Source: JBOCEF01 sp047610385 (GTDB taxonomy: Bacteria; Pseudomonadota; Alphaproteobacteria; Rhodobacterales; Rhodobacteraceae). From it: DNA of 61,203 nt. Shown piece after piece: positions 34,665 through 43,624 of the stretch. How positions within the stretch are numbered: the stretch's first letter is position 1; every line of letters starts with the position of its first letter. The stretch covers positions 1 to 61,203 of the forward strand of contig JBLGAC010000022.1 in assembly GCA_047610385.1 (NCBI GenBank), given 5' to 3'. The notes under the pieces were generated by a model. The model had not been told where the DNA came from and ran no database searches. It worked only from the letters and a program-made list of their open reading frames with translations. A program made the position numbers and the translations under genes.

Positions 34665-37547
34665 TTATTCCGCCGCCGGAAGGATGCGGCGGGCGCGTTC
34701 GGTGCGTTCGCGGTAATCCAGCTGCCAATCAGTGGGGCCGTTGGACATCGCCACCTGCACCGCCGTCACCTTGTATTCCGGGCAATTGTTCGCCCAATCG
34801 CTGAAATCCGTGGTGATGACCTTGGCCTGCGTGTCCGGGTGGTGGAAGGTTGTATAAACCACGCCCGGCGACACCCAATCAGTCAGCGTCGCGCGCAGCG
34901 ATGTGTCGCCCGACCGCGACGCAAGCCGGACCCAGTCGCCTTCTTTCGCGCCCCGCACCTCTGCGTCATGGGGATGGATTTCGAGGACGTCACCTTCGTG
35001 CCAGATGACGTTCTTGGTGCGCCGCGTCTGGGCGCCGACATTGTATTGCGACAGAGTTCGCCCGGTGGTCAGCAGCAGCGGAAAGCGCGCGCCGGTGCGT
35101 TCTTCGGTGGCGATGTATTCGGTGACGATGAACCGCCCCTTGCCGCGCACGAACCCGTCCATATGCATGATAGGCGTGCCCTCCGGCGCTGCCTCGTTGC
35201 AGGGCCATTGGATCGATCCCTTTTCCTCCAGCAGGTCATAGCTGACACCCACAAAGCTGGGCGTGGTGGCAGCGACTTCGTCCATGATCTGCGCGGGGTG
35301 GGAATAAGACCAAGTGGCGCCCATTTCGCGCGCCAACATCTGGGTGATCTGCCAGTCGGCATAGCCATTGCGCGGGGCCATCACCTTGCGCACCCGGTTG
35401 ATGCGCCGTTCGGCGTTGGTGAAGGTGCCGTCTTTTTCAAGGAACGTGGATCCGGGCAGGACCACATGGGCGTAGTTCGCGGTTTCGTTCAGGAACAGGT
35501 CGTGGACAATGACACAGTCCATCGCCGCCAGACCGGCTGAGACATGGCGTGTGTCGGGGTCAGATTGCAGGATGTCCTCGCCTTGGATGTAGATGCCGCG
35601 GAACGTGCCTTCGACCGCGGCGTCCAGCATGTTGGGAATGCGCAGGCCCGGCTCAGGGCTGATTGTGGCGCCCCACAGCGCCTCATAGGTCGCGCGGGTC
35701 GCGTCGTCGGAGACATGGCGAGCCCGGCAATTCATGGGGAAAGTTGCCCATGTCGCACGCGCCCTGCACGTTGTTCTGGCCGCGCAGCGGGTTCACCCCA
35801 ACGCCGGGCCGCCCGATATTGCCGGTCAGCATGGCAAGGTTGGCGATGGCCATGACGGTGGTTGACCCCTGGGAATGTTCGTCACGCCCAGCCCGTAATA
35901 AATCGCGCCATTGCCGCCTTTGGCAAAGGTGCGGGCGGCGCCGCGCAGCAGCGCAGGGCTGACGCCGGTCAGCAGTTCCGTGGCCTCGGGGGAATTGCGC
36001 CGCTCGGCGGCGAAGGCGGCGAAGTCTTCGTAGGCCTGCCAGTCGCAGCGGGCCTTGATGAACGCCTCATCCGCCAGCCCTTCGGTGACGATGACATGCG
36101 ACAGCGCGGTCAGCACGGCGACATTGGTGCCGGGGCGCAGGGCCAGATGCTGGGCTGCCTCAATGTCTGGGCTGCGCACCAGATCAATGCGCCGCGGGTC
36201 CACCACGATCAGCTTTGCGCCCGCGCGCAGACGTTTTTTCAGGCGGCTGGCAAAGACCGGATGCCCGTCAGTGGGGTTGGCGCCGATGATCATCGCAACA
36301 TCGGTATGTTCAACACTGTCGAAATCTTGGGTGCCGGCCGATGTGCCGAACGTGGTCTTCAGCCCGTAACCGGTGGGCGAATGGCAAACCCGCGCGCAGG
36401 TGTCCACGTTGTTGTTGCCAAACACGCCACGGATCAGCTTTTGCACCAGATAGGTTTCTTCGTTGGTGCAGCGCGACGACGTGATCCCACCGATCGACCC
36501 AACCCCGTGCACATCCTGAATGGCGCGCAGACGGTTTGCGGCAAAGCTGATCGCCTCGGGCCATTCGACCTCCTGCCACGGATCCTCAATGTAATTGCGG
36601 ATCATCGGCTTCAGGATGCGGTCGGTATGCGCGGCATAGCCATAGGCGAAGCGGCCTTTGACGCAGCTGTGCCCGCGGTTGGCTTTGCCATGCTTATACG
36701 GCGTCATGCGCACCAGTTCATCGCCGCGCATCTCAGCCTTGAAGCTGCATCCGACGCCGCAATAGGCGCAGGTGGTGATGACGGACCGTTCCGGCGTGCC
36801 GATCTCTATGATGGATTTTTCGGTCAGGGTCGCGGTCGGGCAGGCCGCCACGCAGGCACCGCAGCTGACGCAGTCTGAGGCGAGAAAGCCCTCGCCCATC
36901 CCCGCCGTCACCCGGCTGTCGAACCCGCGGCCTGAAATGGTCAGCGCAAAGGTGCCCTGCACTTCTTCGCACGCGCGCACGCAGCGCGAGCAGACGATGC
37001 ATTTGCTGGGGTCATAGGTGAAATACGGGTTGCTGTCATCTTTGGGAATGTAATGGGCGTTGGGCTGGTCGCCTGTGCGCGCCGTCACATGGGATTGGCC
37101 GGGTGTATAGCGCACGTCGCGCAGGCCCACGGCCCCGGCCATGTCCTGCAATTCGCAATCGCCGTTGGCCGCGCAGGTCAGGCAATCCAGCGGGTGGTCG
37201 GAGATATAAAGCTCCATCACCCCTTTGCGCAGCCGCTTCACCGTCTCGGTCTGGGTGCGCACCTGCATGCCCGCCGCAACGGGGGTGGTGCAGGATGCAG
37301 GCGTGCCGCGCCGCCCTTCGATTTCAACGACGCACAGACGGCAGGACCCGAACGCCTCCACGCTGTCGGTGGCGCAAAGCTTGGGAACCGTGATCCCCGC
37401 CATTTTGGCCGCGCGCATGACCGACGTGCCGCCGGGCACGGTCACGTCGATGCCGTCGATGGTCAGCGTGACAGGCGGGCCACTGGCCGCCCGTGTGCCA
37501 AAATCGGCGTCATCGGGGAACTGAAAGTCTTTCATAAGATCTTTCAT
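34665..37547 (-). pseudogene. fdsA: Formate dehydrogenase alpha subunit with two frameshifts
   Basis: The NAD-dependent formate dehydrogenase catalytic subunit, about 960 codons if mended. From the N-terminus: a [2Fe-2S] domain (VEAFGSCRLCVVEIEG), a histidine-ligated cluster region, two [4Fe-4S] motifs (CIVCSRCVRACEE and CVSCGACVAACP), the FDH cluster CAYCGVGCSF, and the molybdopterin domains. A one-base deletion at about 35880 shifts the frame after IYYGLGVT. A second indel at about 35720 (two bases lost or one gained) returns to the frame that carries the last 330 residues. The piece between them (IANLAMLTGNIGRPG, NPLRGQNNVQGACDMGNFP) is conserved in a third frame. The ATG overlaps the fdsB stop (ATGA). 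Confidence 0.88.
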
Positions 37548-39076
37548 TCTGCAGCCTCCTGCGTTCGGGGCGCGAAGTCGTCGGGGAAATGGGTCAGCGC
37601 GCTCATCACCGGGTAGGGCGTGAACCCGCCCAGCGCACATAGCGAGCCAAGCTTCATCGTCTCGCACAGGTCGGTCAGGATCGCGGGCGCGTCGGGATCG
37701 CCCGCCGCGATGCGGTCAATGGTTTCAACGCCCCACACCGCGCCGATGCGGCAGGGGGTGCATTTGCCGCAAGATTCGATGGCGCAAAACTCCATGGCAA
37801 ACCGGGCCATGGCGCACATGTCCATGGTGTCATCGGCCACCACAATGCCCGCATGGCCAACAAGCCCACCCGCGCTGTCAAATTCCTCATAGCCAAACGC
37901 GGTGCCAAACAGCTTGCGCGGGAACCAGGCGCCCAAGGGCCCGCCCACCTGCACCGCCTTGACCGGCCGGCCAGAGGCAGTGCCCCCGCCGATGTCGTCC
38001 ACCAATTCCCCCAACGACACGCCAAACGCGGTTTCAAACAGCCCGCCATATCTCACGTTGCCCGCGATCTGGATCGGGATGGTGCCGCGCGACCGGCCCA
38101 GCCCGAAATCGCGGTAATGGGCATGGCCACGTTCGAACACCACCGGCACCGTGGCCAAGGATATGACGTTGTTCACCACGGTCGGGCGGCCCATGAAGCC
38201 TTGCAAAGCAGGCAATGGCGGCTTGGCGCGCACCACGCCGCGCTTACCCTCCAATGAATTGAGGAGCGAGGTTTCCTCGCCGCACACATAGGCGCCCGCG
38301 CCCATGCGCAATTCAATGTCAAAGCCGCGCGAATCGCCCAGCACCGATGGTCCCAGCAGCCCGGCCGCGCGCGCGATGATGATCGCATCGGTCAGCACCA
38401 TGGCCGCGTCGGGGTATTCCGAGCGCAGGTAGATGAACCCCTTATCCGCCCCGGTCGCCAGCCCCGCGATCACCATGCCTTCGATCAGCGAGAACGGGTC
38501 CCCCTTCGTCAGCATGCGGTCGGCAAAGGTGCCGCTGTCACCTTCATCGGCGTTGCAGACGATGTATTTCTGCGCGCCGGGCGCGTCGGCGACGGTCTTC
38601 TATTTGATCCCGGTGGGGAACCCTGCGCCGCCGCGGCCACGCAGGCCCGAATGGGTCACTTCGTTGATGATCTCCGGCGCGGGCATCGCGAGCGCGCGAC
38701 GCAGGCCCGACAGGCCGCCCGCCGCTTGGTAATCTGCCAGCGACAGCAGGTCGATCACACCGCAGCGCGCAAAAGTCAGGCGGGTTTGGCGCGCAAGGAA
38801 CGGTATCTCCTCAGTCGGCCCAAGGGCCAGCGGATGATCAGCGAATTCGGCGCCGAACAAGGCGGGAATGTCGGCCACGCTTATCGGCCCGAAGGCATGG
38901 CGCACGCCATCGCGCGCCACCTCAACCAACGGCTCCAGCCACGCCATGCCGCGCGATCCGTTGCGGATGATGGTGACGGCCATGCTGCGGCGTGCGGCCT
39001 CTGCCGCGATCGCCGCGACCACCTCATCGGCGCCCAGCGCGCGGGCGGAGGCGTCACGCGGGATCCAGATCCTCAT
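37544..39076 (-). pseudogene. fdsB: Formate dehydrogenase beta subunit with nonsense codon
   Basis: A NuoF-like subunit of about 510 codons that oxidises or reduces NAD using FMN and a [4Fe-4S] cluster. The N-terminal thioredoxin-like part starts MRIWIPRDASARALGADEV. The FMN-binding part has GLRGRGGAGFPTGIK, then an in-frame TAG at 38600-38602 where the family has tryptophan, then KTVADAPGAQKYIVCNADEGD. The NADH site GAGAYVCGEETSLLNSLEG and cluster motif ESCGKCTPCRIG are intact. The stop splits the protein in the FMN site, so the full subunit cannot be made without readthrough. The start overlaps the stop of the fdsG remnant. Confidence 0.88.
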
Positions 39077-39127
39077 GCCCCGCACTCCGTCAACAGCGCG
39101 TCGATCCGCGCTTCGTCCACGCGGCCC
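39073..39127 (-). pseudogene. fdsG: fdsG remnant, last 17 codons only
   Basis: Upstream of the fdsB ATG, in another frame, GRVDEARIDALLTECGA ends in a TGA overlapping that ATG (GCATGAGG). This is the normal C-terminus of the NuoE-like gamma subunit FdsG and the normal fdsG-fdsB coupling. The other roughly 130-150 residues, with the [2Fe-2S] site, are missing. Confidence 0.75.
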
Positions 39128-39640
39128 ATCCGTGCGGGTCACCAGGGTGTAGCGTTCCTCATACAACGGCAGCGCGGTCAGGCGGCCCAGCGGTTCGTTG
39201 TCGAGATACGATATCCCGGCGTCGATCTCTACATTCTCCAGCATTGCCAAAATGTCTGAGGAGGTCCGCGACAGCACCGTCACCCGCACATTCGGCCGTT
39301 TGGCGGCGAAATCAGCCGTCAGGCGCGACACGAATGGCAGCGCGGTGGGGATCGCCGCCAACCGCAGGTTGCCCGACAGCCCGCCCTGCGCCCCACGCAT
39401 GTCCGCGCGCAATGCCCGCGCATCAGCGACCATGCGGCGGGCCCATTCCAGCGCACGCTCCCCTTCGGGCGTCAGGCCGCGATAGCGCGACCCGCGCAAC
39501 ACCAGCGTGACGCCAAGCTGGTCCTCGAGCTGCTTGATCGCCGCCGAAAGGCTTGGCTGCGCCACGCCGCAGGCCTCAGCCGCGCGGCCAAAGTGCTCTT
39601 CCCTCGCCAACGCGATGAACATTTCCAACTTGTCGATCAT
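39128..39640 (-). pseudogene. LysR-family regulator (fdsR-like), C-terminally deleted
   Basis: About 170 residues remain of a LysR-type regulator (usually about 300). The N-terminal winged helix is intact (LEMFIALAREEHFGRAAEAC, then SLSAAIKQLEDQLGV), and the co-inducer domain begins normally (NLRLAAIPTALPFVSRL) and runs to EERYTLVTRTDG. There the sequence jumps straight into the end of fdsG. The result is an open frame that runs on into fdsB sequence in frame, giving a fused product up to the fdsB stop codon. In roseobacters a LysR gene in this position controls the fds operon. Start ATG at 39640. Confidence 0.82.
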
Positions 39641-39680
39641 GGCAACATCTTCGCCCAGATTGCCGGGCGGGGAAAGCGGC

Positions 39681-40061
39681 TCAGCGCCCACCAACGCGGA
39701 TCATGCCGTCTTGGTCCACATGCACCGGCACCCGATCAAGCGCGCAGCCCAGCCCCGGCCCGGCAACGCCAACGCCGTCTTCGGCCCGGAACTGCGCGCC
39801 ATGAACGGTGCACATCAGGCGCGCGCCGTCCGCCGACACGATCTGAGGCCCACGATGGTTCAGCGGCAGGTATTGATGCGGACAGGCGTTCACATAGGCG
39901 CAGATTGCGCCGCCAACCCGCAACACGATCACCGGGAACGCGCCGCTCGGCCCATCCACATCCACCGTGGCGGCGCCGATCACGTCAGCATCACGCATGA
40001 TCGCCGCGCCCGGCGCGGGCGCTGAGGCATAGCTGCGCCAAGCCTCAGCGCCCGCTGTCAT
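39681..40061 (-). CDS. Rieske [2Fe-2S] ferredoxin-like protein
   Basis: A 126-residue protein with a single Rieske domain: the cluster motifs are NACPHQYLPL (C-x-H) and CTVHGAQF (C-x-x-H). It has no signal peptide or membrane anchor, so it is a soluble electron carrier or a small accessory protein. Its ATG overlaps the hpd stop as ATGA, tying its synthesis to 4-hydroxyphenylpyruvate dioxygenase. That enzyme needs no ferredoxin, so the pairing is unexplained; it may serve another oxygenase of aromatic catabolism. Confidence 0.83.
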   Translation of the reverse strand: MTAGAEAWRSYASAPAPGAAIMRDADVIGAATVDVDGPSGAFPVIVLRVGGAICAYVNACPHQYLPLNHRGPQIVSADGARLMCTVHGAQFRAEDGVGVAGPGLGCALDRVPVHVDQDGMIRVGGR

Positions 40062-41170
40062 TGCGCGGCGTCCACCTTCAGGACCCCGCGGCGGATCTGG
40101 TCCTCTTCAATGCTTTCGAACAGGGCCTTGAAGTTGCCTTCGCCGAAGCCGTCATCGCCCTTGCGCTGGATGAATTCGAAAAAGATCGGCCCAATCACGG
40201 TTTTGGAGAAGATCTGCAGCAGGATCCGCGTTTCCCCCCCGCCAATCACGCCTTCGCCGTCAATCAGGATGCCATGCTTGCGCATCCGCGCGATCGGTTC
40301 TTGGTGGCCGGTCACGCGGGTTGTGGATTTGTCGTAATAGATCGGCGGCGGTCCGGGCATGAACTCAAGCCCCGCAGCGGCGATTGTGTCGGCACCTGCA
40401 TAGATGTCATCGGTGCCGACGGCGATGTGCTGGATGCCTTCGCCTTTGTATTCGCGCAGATATTCCTCAATCTGGCTGTTCGCGTCGGCGCTTTCGTTGA
40501 TCGGAATGCGGATCTTGGCACAGGGCGAGGTCAGCGCCCGACTCGTCAGACCCGTCGCCTTGCCAACAATGTCAAAGAACCGGATTTCGCGGAAATTGAA
40601 CACGTCGTGGTAGAACTTGTACCAAGTGTCCATGTTACCGCGGATCACGTTGTGGGTCAGGTGGTCGATATAATAAAACCCCGCCCCGGTTGGCGCTGGA
40701 TCAACCGCGTCCAGCCAGTCAAATTCAGCCGTATAGGGCGATACGCCCGGCCCGTAATGATCGATGAAATACAGCAGCGAGCCGCCAATGCCGATCACCG
40801 CAGGCGCGTCGATGGATTTGCCGCCACCTTTGTATTCCGTCGCGCCCAGCGCCACGGCGCGCTTCAGCGTGTGCGCCGCATCCACCACCCGCCACGCCAT
40901 GGCGGGCGCGCAGGGACCGTGCGCTTCAACAAACCCGGCGGCGTGGGATGCGGGTTCTGCGTTCAGCAGATAATTGATCCGCCCCTGACGCCACAGCGTG
41001 ATGTTCTTGGTGCGGTGCGTGGCCACCGGTGCATAGCCCATGCGGGTGAACAGCGCCTCAAGCTTGGCAGGTTCAGGATGCGCGAATTCCACGAATTCAA
41101 ACCCGTCAGTGCCTGCGGGGTTGGCATCGGTGATGGTGGCTTTCGGCGCGTCGTGGGGATAGGGGCCCAT
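40058..41170 (-). CDS. hpd: 4-hydroxyphenylpyruvate dioxygenase
   Basis: A 370-residue Fe(II) enzyme that converts 4-hydroxyphenylpyruvate to homogentisate, the second step of tyrosine breakdown. The iron ligands sit in YYIDHLTHNV, GIQHIAVGTDD and FFEFIQRKGDDGFGEGNF, all intact, and the C-terminal gate helix region NFKALFESIE is present. Start ATG at 41170 has GGGAGGATGCGAC upstream. It is divergent from an Lrp/AsnC regulator and overlaps a Rieske gene downstream. Homogentisate dioxygenase and the other later pathway genes are not in the window. Confidence 0.93.
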   Translation of the reverse strand: MGPYPHDAPKATITDANPAGTDGFEFVEFAHPEPAKLEALFTRMGYAPVATHRTKNITLWRQGRINYLLNAEPASHAAGFVEAHGPCAPAMAWRVVDAAHTLKRAVALGATEYKGGGKSIDAPAVIGIGGSLLYFIDHYGPGVSPYTAEFDWLDAVDPAPTGAGFYYIDHLTHNVIRGNMDTWYKFYHDVFNFREIRFFDIVGKATGLTSRALTSPCAKIRIPINESADANSQIEEYLREYKGEGIQHIAVGTDDIYAGADTIAAAGLEFMPGPPPIYYDKSTTRVTGHQEPIARMRKHGILIDGEGVIGGGETRILLQIFSKTVIGPIFFEFIQRKGDDGFGEGNFKALFESIEEDQIRRGVLKVDAAQ

Positions 41171-41290
41171 GTCGCATCCTCCCTTATGGTGTTCCGGTTT
41201 GGGGGATCATGGCGCAGGCCACGCGCAAAGTCGTTGCAAAGGAAACGTCTGTACGCCAGCATATGCACAGATTGCGCAAGGATGGCCGTA
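41171..41290. promoter_or_regulatory. Divergent control region between hpd and the Lrp-type regulator
   Basis: The 120-bp gap should hold both promoters. It contains the palindromes GCATATGC (near 41259) and TTGCGCAA (near 41272) and a GCGCAA/TTGC inverted pair near 41225, candidate Lrp-family sites. No promoter boxes are certain. Confidence 0.4.
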
Positions 41291-41764
41291 ATGACGCACG
41301 AAATCACCCTCGACACTTTTGATCGCGCGATTCTGCGCGCATTGCAGCGCGATGCCGGGCTGACCAATGCCGGCCTGGCGGAGGTCGTGAACCTGTCCGC
41401 CTCCCAATGCTCCCGCCGCCGCATGGCGTTGGAGCAATCGGGAGTGATCCTTGGCTACGCCGCGCGCTTGGATGCGCGCAAGCTGGGGCTGGGCCTGCGC
41501 GCGATCACCCGCGTGAACTTGTCGGCGCACACCGAAAGCGCCGATGACGCCTTTGCCAATTTTGTCGCGCGCGATGAGGCCGTGCGCGCCGCCTATTCGG
41601 TGTCCGGCGACGCCGATTATGTGCTGGAGATCCATGTCCGCGACCTCGACGCCTTTGCCGCCTTCATCCACCGCCGCCTGTTGCCCCATCCGCAGGTGAT
41701 GCAGGTCCGGTCAGAGATTGTGCTGCAGGTGACAAAAGAAGAACGCCGCTTGCCGATTGCATAG
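41291..41764 (+). CDS. Lrp/AsnC-family transcriptional regulator
   Basis: A 157-residue feast/famine regulator. The N-terminal helix-turn-helix is FDRAILRALQRDAGLTNAGL followed by LSASQCSRRRMALEQSGVI; the C-terminal RAM ligand domain includes VSGDADYVLEIHVRDLDAF. Such proteins sense amino acids. Divergence from hpd suggests control of tyrosine/phenylalanine breakdown. Of two ATGs (41282, 41291) the second has AAGGA at good spacing. The stop is followed by a clean hairpin. Confidence 0.9.
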   Translation: MTHEITLDTFDRAILRALQRDAGLTNAGLAEVVNLSASQCSRRRMALEQSGVILGYAARLDARKLGLGLRAITRVNLSAHTESADDAFANFVARDEAVRAAYSVSGDADYVLEIHVRDLDAFAAFIHRRLLPHPQVMQVRSEIVLQVTKEERRLPIA

Positions 41765-41770
41765 CAAAAA

Positions 41771-41791
41771 GGGGGCCCGATGCAGGCCCCC
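41771..41791 (+). terminator. Hairpin terminator after the Lrp-type regulator
   Basis: GGGGGCC pairs with GGCCCCC around CGATGCA, starting 7 nt after the stop. It is flanked by AAAAA on the left and CAAAG on the right, so termination is likely but not classical. Confidence 0.55.
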
Positions 41792-41900
41792 AAAGACCGC
41801 GCTGCGCACAGGGCGCTTGATAACCGGCGCGCCGCCGCGCAGGGATAGGGACGCGCGCCCTGCGGCACGCTGTTTCGCAACATCGAAAGCGCCGCCTCAC

Positions 41901-43340
41901 GTGCCATCTTCCTCACCCTCCGCCCGCCGTGACCGCGCCATTGCGGCCCTGCTGGCCATGCTGATGCTGTCTGCGCTGCTGCGCGTCTATGCCGGGTGGG
42001 ACGGGTTTGCCCATGCCGCCATCGCCGCGCTGCTGGCCTTTTGCATCCTTGGACGCGCGCATTTCCGGCGGCGCGAGAAATTCCTGTTCACCGTCGCTGG
42101 GCTGATGACCATCGCAGAGATCGCGATGGCCCCCGACGCAGGTGCCACGATTTTTCACGCGCTTGACCGCGCCAGCTTTCTGGCGGCGTTCATGCTGCTG
42201 CTGGCGGTTCTGCGCGACGCGGCCGCCACATCGCCCTCGGTCGAAGCGTCAGGCCGCTTTCTGACCCGCCAACCCCCGCGGCGGCGCTATGGCGCCATTG
42301 CGCTGGGGGCGCATGTGCTGACGGTGCTTTTGAACATGGGCGCGCTCAATATGCTCGCGCCCCTGATCGGTGCCGGGGTGCGGGATGCGCGCGCGCGCGG
42401 GGAACCCGAACGCATCGTCGCGGTGAAAGAACGCCGCCAGCTTTCGGCCTGCCTGCGCGGCTTTGCGACCGCGATCACCTGGGCGCCGACCACGGTGACA
42501 CAGGCGCTGCTGGCCACCTTGATCCCCGGCGCGGACCCTTGGGTGGTGATCGGGGCGGGGCTGGGCTTTGTGGTGCTGTCCATGGCGCTTGGCATGGCTG
42601 AGGACGTAATCCGCTGGGCCCCGATGCGCCGGGAACTGGCCCGCACCGGCACCCTGCCCGCCCGGTCCACCGCCCCGGCGCCGCGCCGTGCGCTGGCCGG
42701 GGTGGCAATGGCCTGCGCGGCGCTGGCGGGGCTGGCCTTCGCGGTCATTGCGGTGGCCGGGGTTGAAACGGTGGCTGCGCTGATGGTGTCAGCGCCGCTG
42801 CTGACGGCGGCGTGGATCGCGGTGCAGAACTTGGGCTGCGGACCACGCGCCGCGGCCGCAGAAACCGCACGGCGCTGCGGCGCGATCCTCAGCCATTCGG
42901 TCCCGGCATCTTCGCCAGAGGCAATCACCCTCGCGGTCGCGGGCTATATCGGCATCATGCTTGCCGCGCTGGCGCCCACCGGCTGGGCGGGGCATGTGGC
43001 GGCGACGCTGCATCCGGTGGTGCTGATGGCGGTGCTGCCGCTGGTGATCCTGATCGCGGTGCAGGTGGCGCTGACCCCGATCGTGATGGCGGTGTTCCTG
43101 GGATCGGCACTCAGCGCCGCGGGGCCGTTGCCGATTGATCCAGCGCTGCTGATCCTGTCAATCGCCGGGGGCTGGGCGATCGCGCTGACCGCATCGCCAT
43201 TCGCGGCCGGCGCGCTGGTGATGTCGCGCGCCTCAGGCATTCCCGCCGCAACGCTGAGCTGGCGGTGGAACATGGGCTATTCGGCCATGCTTTATGCGCT
43301 GCTGATCGGGTGGCTGGCGCTGCTGCACGCGGTGCTATGA
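41901..43340 (+). CDS. Uncharacterised polytopic membrane protein
   Basis: A protein of about 480 residues with some ten to twelve hydrophobic segments and a long cytosolic or periplasmic loop near residues 115-150 (basic, RQPPRRR). The general look, including GAHVLTVLLNMGALNMLAPLIGAG and the late SPEAITLAVAGYIGIMLAALAP, recalls ion or carboxylate permeases, but I cannot place it in a family. The start is uncertain: GTG 41901 is weakly supported and ATG 41958 is possible; the upstream frame from 41757 overlaps the preceding hairpin and is unlikely. No partner gene indicates a substrate. Confidence 0.65.
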   Translation: MPSSSPSARRDRAIAALLAMLMLSALLRVYAGWDGFAHAAIAALLAFCILGRAHFRRREKFLFTVAGLMTIAEIAMAPDAGATIFHALDRASFLAAFMLLLAVLRDAAATSPSVEASGRFLTRQPPRRRYGAIALGAHVLTVLLNMGALNMLAPLIGAGVRDARARGEPERIVAVKERRQLSACLRGFATAITWAPTTVTQALLATLIPGADPWVVIGAGLGFVVLSMALGMAEDVIRWAPMRRELARTGTLPARSTAPAPRRALAGVAMACAALAGLAFAVIAVAGVETVAALMVSAPLLTAAWIAVQNLGCGPRAAAAETARRCGAILSHSVPASSPEAITLAVAGYIGIMLAALAPTGWAGHVAATLHPVVLMAVLPLVILIAVQVALTPIVMAVFLGSALSAAGPLPIDPALLILSIAGGWAIALTASPFAAGALVMSRASGIPAATLSWRWNMGYSAMLYALLIGWLALLHAVL

Positions 43341-43442
43341 GCCTTGCACAATCAAGATGTTGTGCGGCGTGATCCGCGCGCCGGTGTCGCGGGCGACGGG
43401 CGACGGAGCAGGCCTCAACTTTCAGCTCATTCCACTTCATGG
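43341..43442 (-). pseudogene. Tiny relics: HxlR-type regulator start joined to an aminotransferase scrap
   Basis: On the minus strand ATG 43440 opens MKWNELKVEACSVAR, the usual first residues of HxlR-family regulators, which then break off. In another frame the next bases read RDTGARITPHNILIVQGS, like the start of the PLP-domain in aspartate/2-aminoadipate-type aminotransferases. The sequence then meets the end of the membrane protein gene. This is consistent with two neighbouring genes collapsed by deletion; the pieces are so short that the calls are tentative. Confidence 0.4.
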
Positions 43443-43624
43443 CGGTCATCCTAGCGCTGCTTGACGGGTTCCGAAAGAAATCTTAGCTTGTTAACAGTTA
43501 TAAAACAGAACTGACGCGATCTGAGGATGCCTGAGATGCCACACGCCCGCACCTGGTCCTGCACCCCGGCGAAATTCGCAGCCAGCGCGGTGGACTGCCC
43601 GATCTTTTCACTGGGCACAGCCCC
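43443..43624. other. Intergenic region before the MATE gene
   Basis: This is locally A/T-rich around 43475-43515 (TTAGCTTGTTAACAGTTATAA, a plausible promoter stretch). Short frames toward the MATE start have no family resemblance. Confidence 0.35.

Noticed and set aside
40061..41290. A long plus-strand open frame (40061-41764) running through hpd
   Set aside because: Only the last 157 residues are a gene (the Lrp-type regulator). The rest is antisense to intact hpd and low-complexity, a GC-bias artefact.
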